A program made the translations under genes and the position numbers. The notes beneath the pieces were generated by a model, which had not been told where the DNA came from, did no database searches, and saw only the letters and a list, made by a program, of their open reading frames with translations. From assembly GCA_036268405.1 (NCBI GenBank), contig DATAUF010000146.1, positions 1-12,364 on the forward strand: a stretch of 12,364 nt of DNA, in the 5' to 3' direction. This DNA comes from DASZTV01 sp036268405. Its GTDB lineage: Bacteria; Actinomycetota; Actinomycetes; JAFAQI01. Position 1 is the stretch's first letter; each line of letters opens with the position of its first letter. Positions 5,941 to 12,260 of this stretch are shown in pieces.

Positions 5941-8900
5941 TCACTCAGACGCTGCAGCCGCGGGAAGCGCGAGATCGGCGACGACCGTCTGCAGGAGCTC
6001 GCGGCACCAGTCGAGCAGCGCCTGGTCGCGCAGCGGACGGCCCGCAACGCGCGCCGTCGTCGGCGCGGTGACGAGGACCGACTTCGTCGCCGTCTTGACC
6101 ACTGAACCGGGATGAAGTCGCTCGAGGCGAAGCGCCTGGGACTCCCGCAGCTCGAGCGGCGTGAACCGCACGTACTTTCCCTGTGCGGCGACCTCGGCGA
6201 CTCCGAACCCACGAGCGAACGCGCGGAAGGAAGCGACCGCGAGCAGATTCTCAACCGGCTCGGGAAGCTCGCCGTAACGGTCTCGAAGCTCTTCGCGCAC
6301 CTCAGCGATCTCTGCATCGGTGTGCGCTGAGGCGAGACGGCGGTAGGCCTCGAGCCGCAACCGCTCTCCCGGGACGTAGTCGTGCGGCAGGTGGGCGTCG
6401 ATCGGCATCTCCACCTTGACCTCGAGCTGCTCCTCGGGGCCGGTGCCCTTGAACTCCGCCACCGCCTCACCGACGAGACGTACGTAGAGGTCGAACCCGA
6501 CCGCGGCGATGTGTCCGGACTGCTCGCCGCCGAGCAGGTTGCCGGCGCCGCGGATCTCGAGGTCCTTCATCGCGACGTGCATCCCGGCGCCGAGGTCCGA
6601 GTGCTGCGCGATCGTCGCAAGCCGGTCGTGAGCTTCTTCGGTGAGCGGCTTGTCCGGCGGGTAGAGCACGTAGGCGTAGGCGCGCTCGCGGGCGCGGCCG
6701 ACTCGGCCACGCAGCTGGTGCAGCTGGGAAAGCCCCAGCAGGTCGCCTCGCTCGATCACGAGAGTGTTGGCGTTGGAGATGTCCAGACCGTTCTCAACGA
6801 TCGTGGTGCAGACCAGGACGTCGAAGTCCCGGTTCCAGAAGCCGAGCATCACTCGCTCGAGCTCATGCTCGTGCATCTGGCCGTGGGCGACCGCAATCCG
6901 TGCGTCGGGGACCAGCTCGGCCAGCCGCGCCGCAGCCCGGTCGATCGACTCCACGCGGTTGTGGATGTAGAAGACCTGACCCTCGCGCATCAGCTCGCGG
7001 TGAACCGCAGCCACGATCTGCTTCTCGTCGTACGGCCCCACGAACGTCAGCACCGGATGCCGCTCCTCAGGCGGCGTCTGGATCACGCTCATCTCCCGGA
7101 TGCCGGTGATCGACATCTCCAGGGTGCGCGGGATCGGTGTCGCCGACATCGTGAGGACGTCCACGGAGGTCCGTAGCTGCTTGAGGAACTCCTTGTGCTC
7201 GACGCCGAAGCGCTGCTCCTCGTCGACCACGACCAGCCCGAGGTCCTTGATCCGGGTGTCGGGCTGCAGGAGGCGATGCGTACCGATGACGACATCGACC
7301 GAGCCGTCCGCCAGACCGGCGAGGATCTCAGTGCGTTCCTTGTCGGTCTGGAACCGCGACAGCCCGCGGACCGTGACGGGGAAGGCCGCGAACCGCTCCG
7401 AGAACGTCGAGAAGTGCTGCTGCGCGAGCAGCGTCGTGGGCACCAGTACCGCGGCCTGCTTGCCGTCCATCACGGCCTTGAACGTCGCGCGAACCGCGAT
7501 CTCCGTCTTGCCGTATCCGACGTCGCCGCAGATGACGCGGTCCATCGGGTGCGGCGCCTGCATGTCCGTCTTGACCTCGTCGATCGCCGCGAGCTGGTCC
7601 GGCGTCTCGACATAGGCGAACGCATCCTCGAGCTCGCGCTGCCACGGGGTGTCCGGACCGAAGGCGTGGCCCGGCGTCGCCATCCGGGCGGCGTAGAGCC
7701 TGATCAGCTCAGCCGCGATCTCGCGCACCGCCTTGCGGGCGCGGCCTTTTCGTTTCGCCCAGTCGCCGCCGCCGAGCTTGTCGAGGCTCGGCGACTCCCC
7801 GCCCACATATCTCGTCACCTGGTCGAGCGAGTCGGTCGGGACGTAGAGCCGGTCACCCGGCTGGCCTCGCTTGCTCGGCGCGTACTCGATGACGAGGTAT
7901 TCGCGGGTGGCACCCGAGACGGTCCGTTGCACCAGGTCGATGTAGCGCCCGACGCCGTGCTGCTCATGGACCACGGCATCGCCCGGCTTGAGGGTGAGCG
8001 GGTCGATGGTGCCGCGGCGCTTGCTCGGCATCCGGGTGCCGTCGCGCGACGTGCCGCGAACGCCGGAGAGATCGGAGTCGGTGAGAACCGCGAGCTTGAG
8101 ACCTGCGGCGACGAAGCCGGAATCGAGGCAACTCGTCGTCACGTGGACGACGGAGGGCTCCAACCCGGTGTCAAGTGTTTCTTCGAGCCGAGTGGCAATG
8201 CCTTCGTCGCGCAACACTTCGGACAGGCGTTGGGCGGAACCGTGTCCTTCAGCGGCGAGGACGACGCGCCACCCGTCGTGCAGCCACGACCGCAGATCCT
8301 CGAGCGCCCCTTTGAGGTCCCCCCGGTATGCATCGGGCGGGTGAAGCCCAGAGGCCACGGTGTCGTCGTCGGCTTCCTCGTCCGCGACGAACGGACTTAC
8401 CGACCACCACGGCAGGCCGAGCTCGGCGGCTCGGTCGCGGACGTCGGCGACGGTCCGGTACGCCGCGGCTCCCAAGTCGATCGGGGTGCGGCCACCGCTC
8501 GCGGCGGTTGTCCATGACGCCTCGAGGAACTCCTGGCTGGTCCGCACAAGGTCGGCGGCCCGGCTGCGCACCCGCTCCGGATCACAGACGATGACTCTCG
8601 CGCCCGGTGGCAAGGCATCCAACAGGAGCACCAGCTCATCGACGAGGACCGGAGCAAGCGCCTCCATCCCGTCGACCGGGATGCCATCCGCGAGCTTGTC
8701 GAGGATCTCGGCGAGCTCGGGCCGTTCGGCCGCCAGCACGCGGGCTCGTTCGCGAACCTCATCGGTCAGCAGCAGCTCGCGGCAAGGCGGCGCCCACAGT
8801 CCGTGCTCGGCTACCTCGAGCGCGCGCTGGTCGGAGACGCCGAAGGTTCGGATCTCCTCGATGGTGTCGCCGAAGAACTCGACGCGGATCGGGTGGTCCT

Positions 8901-9474
8901 CCGTGGGCGGGAAGACGTCGAGGATCCCGCCGCGGACGGCGAACTCCCCGCGGCGCTCCACCATGTCGACGCGGGCGTAGGCGATGGCCGACAGCGAACG
9001 TACGACGTCGTCGAAGTCCGCCTCGTCGCCGTCGTGGAGCTCAACCGGCACCAGATCACCGAGACCGCTGACAATCGGCTGCAGGAGACTGCGGATCGGA
9101 GCAACGACGACGGACAGAGGGCCGGTCGTCGTACCGTCCGCACCAGGGTGGGTGAGCCGCCGAAGCACCGCGAGGCGACGTCCGACCGTGTCTGCGCGTG
9201 GCGAGAGCCGCTCGTGCGGCAGCGTCTCCCAAGCCGGGAAGTCCGCGATCTGCGTCTCTGGCAGCAACGAGCCGAGCGCGGTCGTGAGGTCCTGGGCTTC
9301 CCGCTCGGTCGAGGTGACGGCGAGCACGGGACGACCGGAAGCGGCGAGAGCAGCAACCGCGAACGGGCGGATACCCGCCGGACCGCTGATGTCCAGCGCG
9401 GCGTCGCCATCCGAGGCGAGGCGCGCGAATGCCGGGTCCGCGCGGAGCGCAGCAAGCAGCGGGGAAAGCGACAT
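5941..9474 (-). CDS. mfd: Transcription-repair coupling factor Mfd
   Basis: A DNA translocase that removes RNA polymerase stalled at lesions and recruits UvrA for nucleotide-excision repair. The 1177 residues have the full Mfd order. The UvrB-like N-terminal region spans about 1-350 (FPAWETLPHERLSP at 79-92; RGGILDVFPP at 181-190). The CarD-like RNA-polymerase interaction domain is near 495-560 (PGDAVVHEQHGVGRY). The RecG-like motor carries Walker A GDVGYGKTE (650-658), DEEQRFG (751-757), SATPIPRT (777-784) and QLRGRVGRARERAYAY (920-935). The TRG translocation motif GNLLGGEQSGHIAAVGFDLY (978-997) and a C-terminal autoinhibitory domain (about 1030-1170) follow. Length and motifs are intact. 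The ATG at 9474 has only a weak GGAA upstream; a TAGTCT hexamer 10 nt before it could be a -10. A 45-bp gap separates it from ybjQ. Its TGA overlaps a GTG of the lipoprotein frame. Confidence 0.98.
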   Translation of the reverse strand: MSLSPLLAALRADPAFARLASDGDAALDISGPAGIRPFAVAALAASGRPVLAVTSTEREAQDLTTALGSLLPETQIADFPAWETLPHERLSPRADTVGRRLAVLRRLTHPGADGTTTGPLSVVVAPIRSLLQPIVSGLGDLVPVELHDGDEADFDDVVRSLSAIAYARVDMVERRGEFAVRGGILDVFPPTEDHPIRVEFFGDTIEEIRTFGVSDQRALEVAEHGLWAPPCRELLLTDEVRERARVLAAERPELAEILDKLADGIPVDGMEALAPVLVDELVLLLDALPPGARVIVCDPERVRSRAADLVRTSQEFLEASWTTAASGGRTPIDLGAAAYRTVADVRDRAAELGLPWWSVSPFVADEEADDDTVASGLHPPDAYRGDLKGALEDLRSWLHDGWRVVLAAEGHGSAQRLSEVLRDEGIATRLEETLDTGLEPSVVHVTTSCLDSGFVAAGLKLAVLTDSDLSGVRGTSRDGTRMPSKRRGTIDPLTLKPGDAVVHEQHGVGRYIDLVQRTVSGATREYLVIEYAPSKRGQPGDRLYVPTDSLDQVTRYVGGESPSLDKLGGGDWAKRKGRARKAVREIAAELIRLYAARMATPGHAFGPDTPWQRELEDAFAYVETPDQLAAIDEVKTDMQAPHPMDRVICGDVGYGKTEIAVRATFKAVMDGKQAAVLVPTTLLAQQHFSTFSERFAAFPVTVRGLSRFQTDKERTEILAGLADGSVDVVIGTHRLLQPDTRIKDLGLVVVDEEQRFGVEHKEFLKQLRTSVDVLTMSATPIPRTLEMSITGIREMSVIQTPPEERHPVLTFVGPYDEKQIVAAVHRELMREGQVFYIHNRVESIDRAAARLAELVPDARIAVAHGQMHEHELERVMLGFWNRDFDVLVCTTIVENGLDISNANTLVIERGDLLGLSQLHQLRGRVGRARERAYAYVLYPPDKPLTEEAHDRLATIAQHSDLGAGMHVAMKDLEIRGAGNLLGGEQSGHIAAVGFDLYVRLVGEAVAEFKGTGPEEQLEVKVEMPIDAHLPHDYVPGERLRLEAYRRLASAHTDAEIAEVREELRDRYGELPEPVENLLAVASFRAFARGFGVAEVAAQGKYVRFTPLELRESQALRLERLHPGSVVKTATKSVLVTAPTTARVAGRPLRDQALLDWCRELLQTVVADLALPAAAASE

Positions 9475-9484
9475 GACTGTTTCC

Positions 9485-9490
9485 AGACTA
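9485..9490 (-). promoter_or_regulatory. Candidate -10 hexamer TAGTCT before mfd
   Basis: TAGTCT fits TANNNT and ends 10 nt before the mfd ATG, so a transcript from it would carry a leader of only about 3-4 nt. It lies in the 45-bp gap after ybjQ, flanked by TTCC and GGAA. No convincing -35 is seen at 17-19 bp. It would give mfd its own promoter inside the gene run. Confidence 0.28.
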
Positions 9491-9519
9491 GGAACCGCTT
9501 ACGACGAGCCCGAGCCGCC

Positions 9520-9840
9520 CTAGATCTTGGTGACCTTGACCGCAGTGCCGTAGGCGCAGATCTCGGTCCACATGTCGCCCATCTCGGAGGTGTCGAAACG
9601 CATCGCGAGCACCGCGTTGGCACCGCGACGCTCTGCTTCTTCGACCATCCGGCCCATGACCTCGTTTCGGCTCTCGTACAACGCCTTGGTCATGCCCTTC
9701 AGCTCACCACCGAACATCGACTTCAGGCCGGCGCCCATCTGCGAGAATGCGTTCCTCGAGCGGACGGTCAGCCCCCAGACCTCACCGAGGACCTCGTCGA
9801 CGCGGTAGCCGGGCAGGTCGTTCGTCGTCGCCACGATCAT
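9520..9840 (-). CDS. YbjQ / UPF0145 (DUF74) family protein, function unknown
   Basis: This compact 106-residue protein begins MIVATTNDLPGYRV, the characteristic family start. It continues with GEVWGLTVRSRN, a central GELKGMTKALYESRNEVMGRM helix region, the conserved RRGANAVLAMRFDTSEMG (about 73-90) and a closing strand WTEICAYGTAVKV. Members form small oligomeric alpha/beta rings in solved structures, as I recall; no biochemical role is established, despite an old 'heavy-metal-binding' label. I see no Cys/His metal motif. The ATG at 9838-9840 is chosen over the open frame to 9978, whose 46 extra residues are low-complexity and overlap pth antisense to nothing known. No Shine-Dalgarno precedes it; instead TACGCT ends 7 nt upstream, suggesting a leaderless message. 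It lies between pth and mfd, with gaps of 40 and 45 bp. Confidence 0.9.
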   Translation of the reverse strand: MIVATTNDLPGYRVDEVLGEVWGLTVRSRNAFSQMGAGLKSMFGGELKGMTKALYESRNEVMGRMVEEAERRGANAVLAMRFDTSEMGDMWTEICAYGTAVKVTKI

Positions 9841-9847
9841 GCTGCGG

Positions 9848-9853
9848 AGCGTA
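9848..9853 (-). promoter_or_regulatory. Candidate -10 hexamer TACGCT before ybjQ-family gene
   Basis: TACGCT matches TANNNT and ends 7 nt before the ATG at 9840, close to the spacing of a leaderless actinobacterial promoter. The start has no Shine-Dalgarno, which fits. The hexamer lies just after a strong hairpin, so termination of pth and fresh initiation could meet here. No clear -35. Confidence 0.3.
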
Positions 9854-9859
9854 TCCGTA

Positions 9860-9903
9860 CGCAGAACGCCCGTGATCGGCTCAGTCGTTGTAGGCGTTCT
9901 GCG
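9860..9903 (-). terminator. 11-bp perfect hairpin across the pth stop codon
   Basis: On the transcript CGCAGAACGCC (9903-9893) is the exact reverse complement of GGCGTTCTGCG (9870-9860), with a 22-nt loop that holds the last three pth codons and the TGA. It is the strongest inverted repeat I found in the gaps. No U-tract follows, so it could be a U-less terminator as proposed for actinobacteria, an mRNA 3'-end stabiliser or a processing site. It ends 19 nt before the next ATG. Confidence 0.42.
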
Positions 9904-10456
9904 CGGCTGCCAGCCCTTGTCCGACCAGCGTCTCGATCGCATCGGCGGCTCGCTCGACCTGGACGCCGAGGTCGGCACGGGCGGCGGCCGGGAAGTCGCG
10001 GAGGACGAAGTCGGCTGGGTCCTGGCGTCCCGGTGGGCGCCCGATCCCGAGTCGGACGCGGTAGAAGTCGCCGGACCCGAGCGAGGACCGCAACGACTTC
10101 AGCCCATTGTGGCCGTTGTCGCCGCCGCCCAGCTTGAGCCGGATCACGCCTGGCTCGAGATCAAGTTCGTCATGGATGACGACGACCCGATCCAGCGGAA
10201 CCTTGAAGAAGCCGACCAGGCCAGACGCGGGCCCGCCCGACGTGTTCATGAACACCCGCGGCTTGGCGAGCACGCACCGGTGGTCGGCGAGACGCGTCTC
10301 GAGGACGTCCGCCCGCGACTTGTGCGCCTTGAACGACCCACCCAGCCGGGCGGCGAGCGCGTCGACTGCCATGAAGCCGATGTTGTGGCGGTTCGCGGCG
10401 TACTGGGCACCCGGGTTTCCGAGGCCGAGCACCAGCCAGGGCGCCTCGCTTGGCAT
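9881..10456 (-). CDS. pth: Peptidyl-tRNA hydrolase
   Basis: Releases tRNA from peptidyl-tRNAs that drop off the ribosome, an essential recycling step. The 191 residues are the normal size. The N-terminal signature GLGNPGAQYAANRHNIGF (11-28) contains N14 and the catalytic H24; FMNTSG (69-74) gives N71; IHDELDL (94-100) gives D96, the partner of the histidine; GGDNGHNGLKS (111-121) gives N117; and FYRVRLGIGRP is at 131-141. All key residues are present. The ATG at 10454-10456 fits the family start; GGCGGGA nearby is only a weak ribosome site. It follows rplY after 38 bp, a pairing common in actinobacteria and other bacteria and consistent with shared translation-related regulation. An 11-bp hairpin spans its stop codon. 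Confidence 0.97.
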   Translation of the reverse strand: MPSEAPWLVLGLGNPGAQYAANRHNIGFMAVDALAARLGGSFKAHKSRADVLETRLADHRCVLAKPRVFMNTSGGPASGLVGFFKVPLDRVVVIHDELDLEPGVIRLKLGGGDNGHNGLKSLRSSLGSGDFYRVRLGIGRPPGRQDPADFVLRDFPAAARADLGVQVERAADAIETLVGQGLAAAQNAYND

Positions 10457-10465
10457 CGCGTCGTC

Positions 10466-10495
10466 CCGCCGGAACAGGCGGAGCAGCGGGTGCTC
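10466..10495 (-). other. Two adjacent small hairpins in the rplY-pth spacer
   Basis: In the transcript GAGCA(CCCGC)TGCTC (10495-10481) is followed by CCGCC(TGTTCC)GGCGG (10481-10466), sharing one base. Together they fill most of the 38-bp spacer, starting at the rplY stop and ending 9 nt before the pth ATG. The second stem includes the purine-rich GGCGG near the start codon. Stems of 5 bp are common by chance in GC-rich DNA. Confidence 0.25.
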
Positions 10496-11172
10496 TAATC
10501 CGCGGCCGGCTCTTCCGAGCCGCCCTCGGCAGGAGCCTCGCCGGTCTCGTCCGTCGCCTCTGCGGCCTCCGCAGCCTCGGTCGGCTCGGCACCGGCCTCG
10601 CCTGCACCCTCCGCCTCCATCTGCTCGGCGGTAGGCGCGTTGACGATGTGCAGCACGAGCAGGTCGGCATCGCCGGCCAGCTCGACGCCGTCGGGCAGCT
10701 TGATGTCGCCGGTGTGGATCGCGGAGCCGATCTCCAGGCCCGCGATCGACAGCTCGACACCGGACGGGATGTTGGTGGCCTCCGCGGTCACCGAGAGCAC
10801 TGTCAGCGACTGCTCGAGCATGCCGCCGGACACGATGACGCCGTCGAGGTTGATCGGGATGTCGACCGAGATCCGCTCGCCGCGTCGGACGAGGATCAGG
10901 TCGAGGTGCTCGATGACCCGGGAAACCGGGTCGCGCTGGATCGACTTGGGCAGCGCGAGCTCGCTGCCGTCGGCCAGCTGGAGGTCGAGGAGCACGTTGG
11001 CGCCGTCGGTGCGCAGCGCATGCTCGAACTCACGGACCGGTAGCGAGATGTGGCGTGGCTCGGAGCCGTGGCCGTAGAGGACCGCGGGGATCTTGCCGGC
11101 CCGCCGGGTACGCCGAGCGCCACCCTTGCCGAACTCAGTGCGCGGCTCAGCGGCAATACGGACCTCGGGCAC
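10495..11172 (-). CDS. rplY: Ribosomal protein bL25, CTC/TL5 two-domain form
   Basis: Binds 5S rRNA in the large subunit. The 225 residues contain the N-terminal L25 domain (about 1-92: GKGGARRTRRAGKIPAVLYG at 16-35, then KSIQRDPVSRVIEHLDL at 76-92) and the CTC/TL5 C-terminal beta domain (about 93-180: GVIVSGGMLEQ, NIPSGVELSIAGLEIG and LPDGVELAGDADLLVLHI). Residues 185-225 form a tail of Ala, Glu, Gly, Pro and Thr with no Lys or Arg, common in actinobacterial CTC proteins. The GTG at 11170-11172 is fixed by an AAGGAG 8 nt upstream. The 110-bp gap to prs holds a hairpin and a possible promoter, so this gene probably begins its own transcript with pth. The ctc name comes from its general-stress role in Bacillus; whether that holds here is unknown. 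Confidence 0.96.
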   Translation of the reverse strand: MPEVRIAAEPRTEFGKGGARRTRRAGKIPAVLYGHGSEPRHISLPVREFEHALRTDGANVLLDLQLADGSELALPKSIQRDPVSRVIEHLDLILVRRGERISVDIPINLDGVIVSGGMLEQSLTVLSVTAEATNIPSGVELSIAGLEIGSAIHTGDIKLPDGVELAGDADLLVLHIVNAPTAEQMEAEGAGEAGAEPTEAAEAAEATDETGEAPAEGGSEEPAAD

Positions 11173-11180
11173 AGCAACGA

Positions 11181-11186
11181 CTCCTT
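11181..11186 (-). promoter_or_regulatory. Shine-Dalgarno of rplY
   Basis: AAGGAG lies 8 nt before the GTG at 11172 and decides that start. It begins 8 nt after a GC-rich leader hairpin, which therefore could influence access to it. Confidence 0.85.
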
Positions 11187-11194
11187 GATCAACG

Positions 11195-11223
11195 GCGCCG
11201 AATCTCGGGCTGAACGTCGGCGC
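11195..11223 (-). promoter_or_regulatory. Hairpin in the rplY 5' leader
   Basis: On the transcript GCGCCGA (11223-11217) pairs exactly with TCGGCGC (11201-11195) around a 15-nt loop. The stem has 7 pairs, 6 of them G-C, and lies directly upstream of the rplY Shine-Dalgarno. It has no U-tract, so it is unlikely to be a simple prs terminator. An autoregulatory leader for L25 is possible but not shown. Confidence 0.35.
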
Positions 11224-11237
11224 GGTAAGCGCAAGCG

Positions 11238-11243
11238 AGTCTA
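11238..11243 (-). promoter_or_regulatory. Candidate -10 hexamer TAGACT for rplY-pth
   Basis: TAGACT fits TANNNT in the 110-bp prs-rplY gap. A -35 would fall near 11262-11267 (TTCGCG, 18-bp spacer), a poor match to TTGACA. A start about 7 nt downstream would give a leader near 58 nt containing the whole hairpin and Shine-Dalgarno. Confidence 0.3.
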
Positions 11244-11282
11244 GGTGACGCCTCGAAAATGCGCGAAACCAGCGCTGAGCGG

Positions 11283-12260
11283 CTAGGCGTTGCCGTCGAA
11301 CAGGGAGGTGACTGAGCCGTCTTCGAAGACCTCCTTGATCGCGCGGGCGATCAGTGGAGCGATCGACAGCACCGTGAGCTTGTCGAACTGCTGCTCGTCG
11401 GTCAGCGGGAGCGTGTTGGTGACGACGATCTCGGAGACCCGGCTGTTCTTCAGGCGGTCGACCGCCGGCTCTGAGAACTCGCCGTGGGTCGCGGCGACGA
11501 CAACCTCGGTGGCGCCCGAGTCGAGCAGGATGTCGGCGGCCTTGGTGATCGTGCCGCCGGTGGCGATCATGTCGTCGATCAGCAGGCAGCGCTGGCCATC
11601 GACATCACCGACGACGCGGTGCGCGACGACCTGGTTGGCGACGTTGGGGTCGCGGGTCTTGTGGACGAACGCGACCGGCGCGCCGCCCATGCGGTCTGCC
11701 CATCGCTCGGCCATCCGGACCCGGCCGGTGTCCGGAGACACGACCGTGAATCCGCCGCCGTACTTGTCGGCGATGTAGTCGGCGAGCAGGGGCAGCGCGA
11801 AGAGGTGGTCGACCGGACCGTCGAAGAATCCCTGGATCTGAGCGGTGTGCAGGTCGACCGACATCAGCCGATCCGCGCCGGCCGTCTTGAACAGATCGGC
11901 GACCAGGCGGGCCGAGATCGGCTCGCGGCCGAGGTGCTTCTTGTCCTGCCGGGCGTACGGGTAGAACGGCATCACCACGGTGATCCGCTTCGCGGACGCG
12001 CGCTTGAGCGCGTCGACCAAGATCAGTGCCTCCATCACCCACTTGTTGATGGGCTGGCCGAAGGACTGCAGCACGAAGGCGTCGCAGCCACGCACCGACT
12101 CCTCGGGGCGCGCGTAGATCTCACCGTTGGGAAACTCGCGGATCTGCGTCGGGCTCACCCCGATGCCGATGTGCTCGGCGACCTCCTCGGCGAGCGCGGG
12201 GTGGGCGCGGCCCGAGAAGAGCAACAGCGTCTTCTCGCCGTGGGTCTTGATGCCGGTCAC
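11283..12260 (-). CDS. prs: Ribose-phosphate pyrophosphokinase (PRPP synthetase, class I)
   Basis: Makes PRPP from ribose 5-phosphate and ATP, feeding purine, pyrimidine, NAD, His and Trp synthesis and, in many actinobacteria, decaprenyl-phospho-arabinose. The 325 residues show FPNGEIYARPEESVRG (43-58), the ATP-site block YPYARQDKK (100-108), the flexible loop GREPISARLVADL (111-123), the Mg-binding DLHTAQIQGFFD (136-147, with H138), SPDTGRVRMAERWAD (175-189) and the PRPP loop LLIDDMIATGGT (226-237). The GTG start at 12258-12260 overlaps the upstream TGA as GTGA and has GAAGG about 7 nt upstream; the protein then runs straight into the family N-terminus. The adjacency to a glmU-like tail is the classical glmU-prs pair. 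A 110-bp gap follows its stop. Confidence 0.97.
   Translation of the reverse strand: MTGIKTHGEKTLLLFSGRAHPALAEEVAEHIGIGVSPTQIREFPNGEIYARPEESVRGCDAFVLQSFGQPINKWVMEALILVDALKRASAKRITVVMPFYPYARQDKKHLGREPISARLVADLFKTAGADRLMSVDLHTAQIQGFFDGPVDHLFALPLLADYIADKYGGGFTVVSPDTGRVRMAERWADRMGGAPVAFVHKTRDPNVANQVVAHRVVGDVDGQRCLLIDDMIATGGTITKAADILLDSGATEVVVAATHGEFSEPAVDRLKNSRVSEIVVTNTLPLTDEQQFDKLTVLSIAPLIARAIKEVFEDGSVTSLFDGNA

Noticed and set aside
5201..6115. Plus-strand frame of 304 codons opposite the SurA-like gene
   Set aside because: Antisense shadow; rich in Arg and without a recognisable fold, while the minus strand encodes a clear lipoprotein signal and PPIC domain.
7195..8517. Long plus-strand frame of 440 codons opposite mfd
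   Set aside because: Lies wholly over the Mfd motor and N-terminal domains; the composition is typical of antisense shadows and no motif or Shine-Dalgarno was seen.
9841..9978. 46-residue N-terminal extension of the YbjQ-family protein
   Set aside because: The family begins at MIVATTNDLPGY; the extension is low-complexity Ser/Arg/Pro and would overlap the end of pth in another frame.
8803..10137. Plus-strand frame of 444 codons across mfd, ybjQ and pth
   Set aside because: It runs antisense through three convincingly conserved genes and their gaps, and its translation has no domain-like pattern.
11224..11282. Rho-independent terminator just after prs
   Set aside because: Only 4-bp GCGC self-complementary pieces and no U-tract follow the stop, which is expected by chance in this composition.
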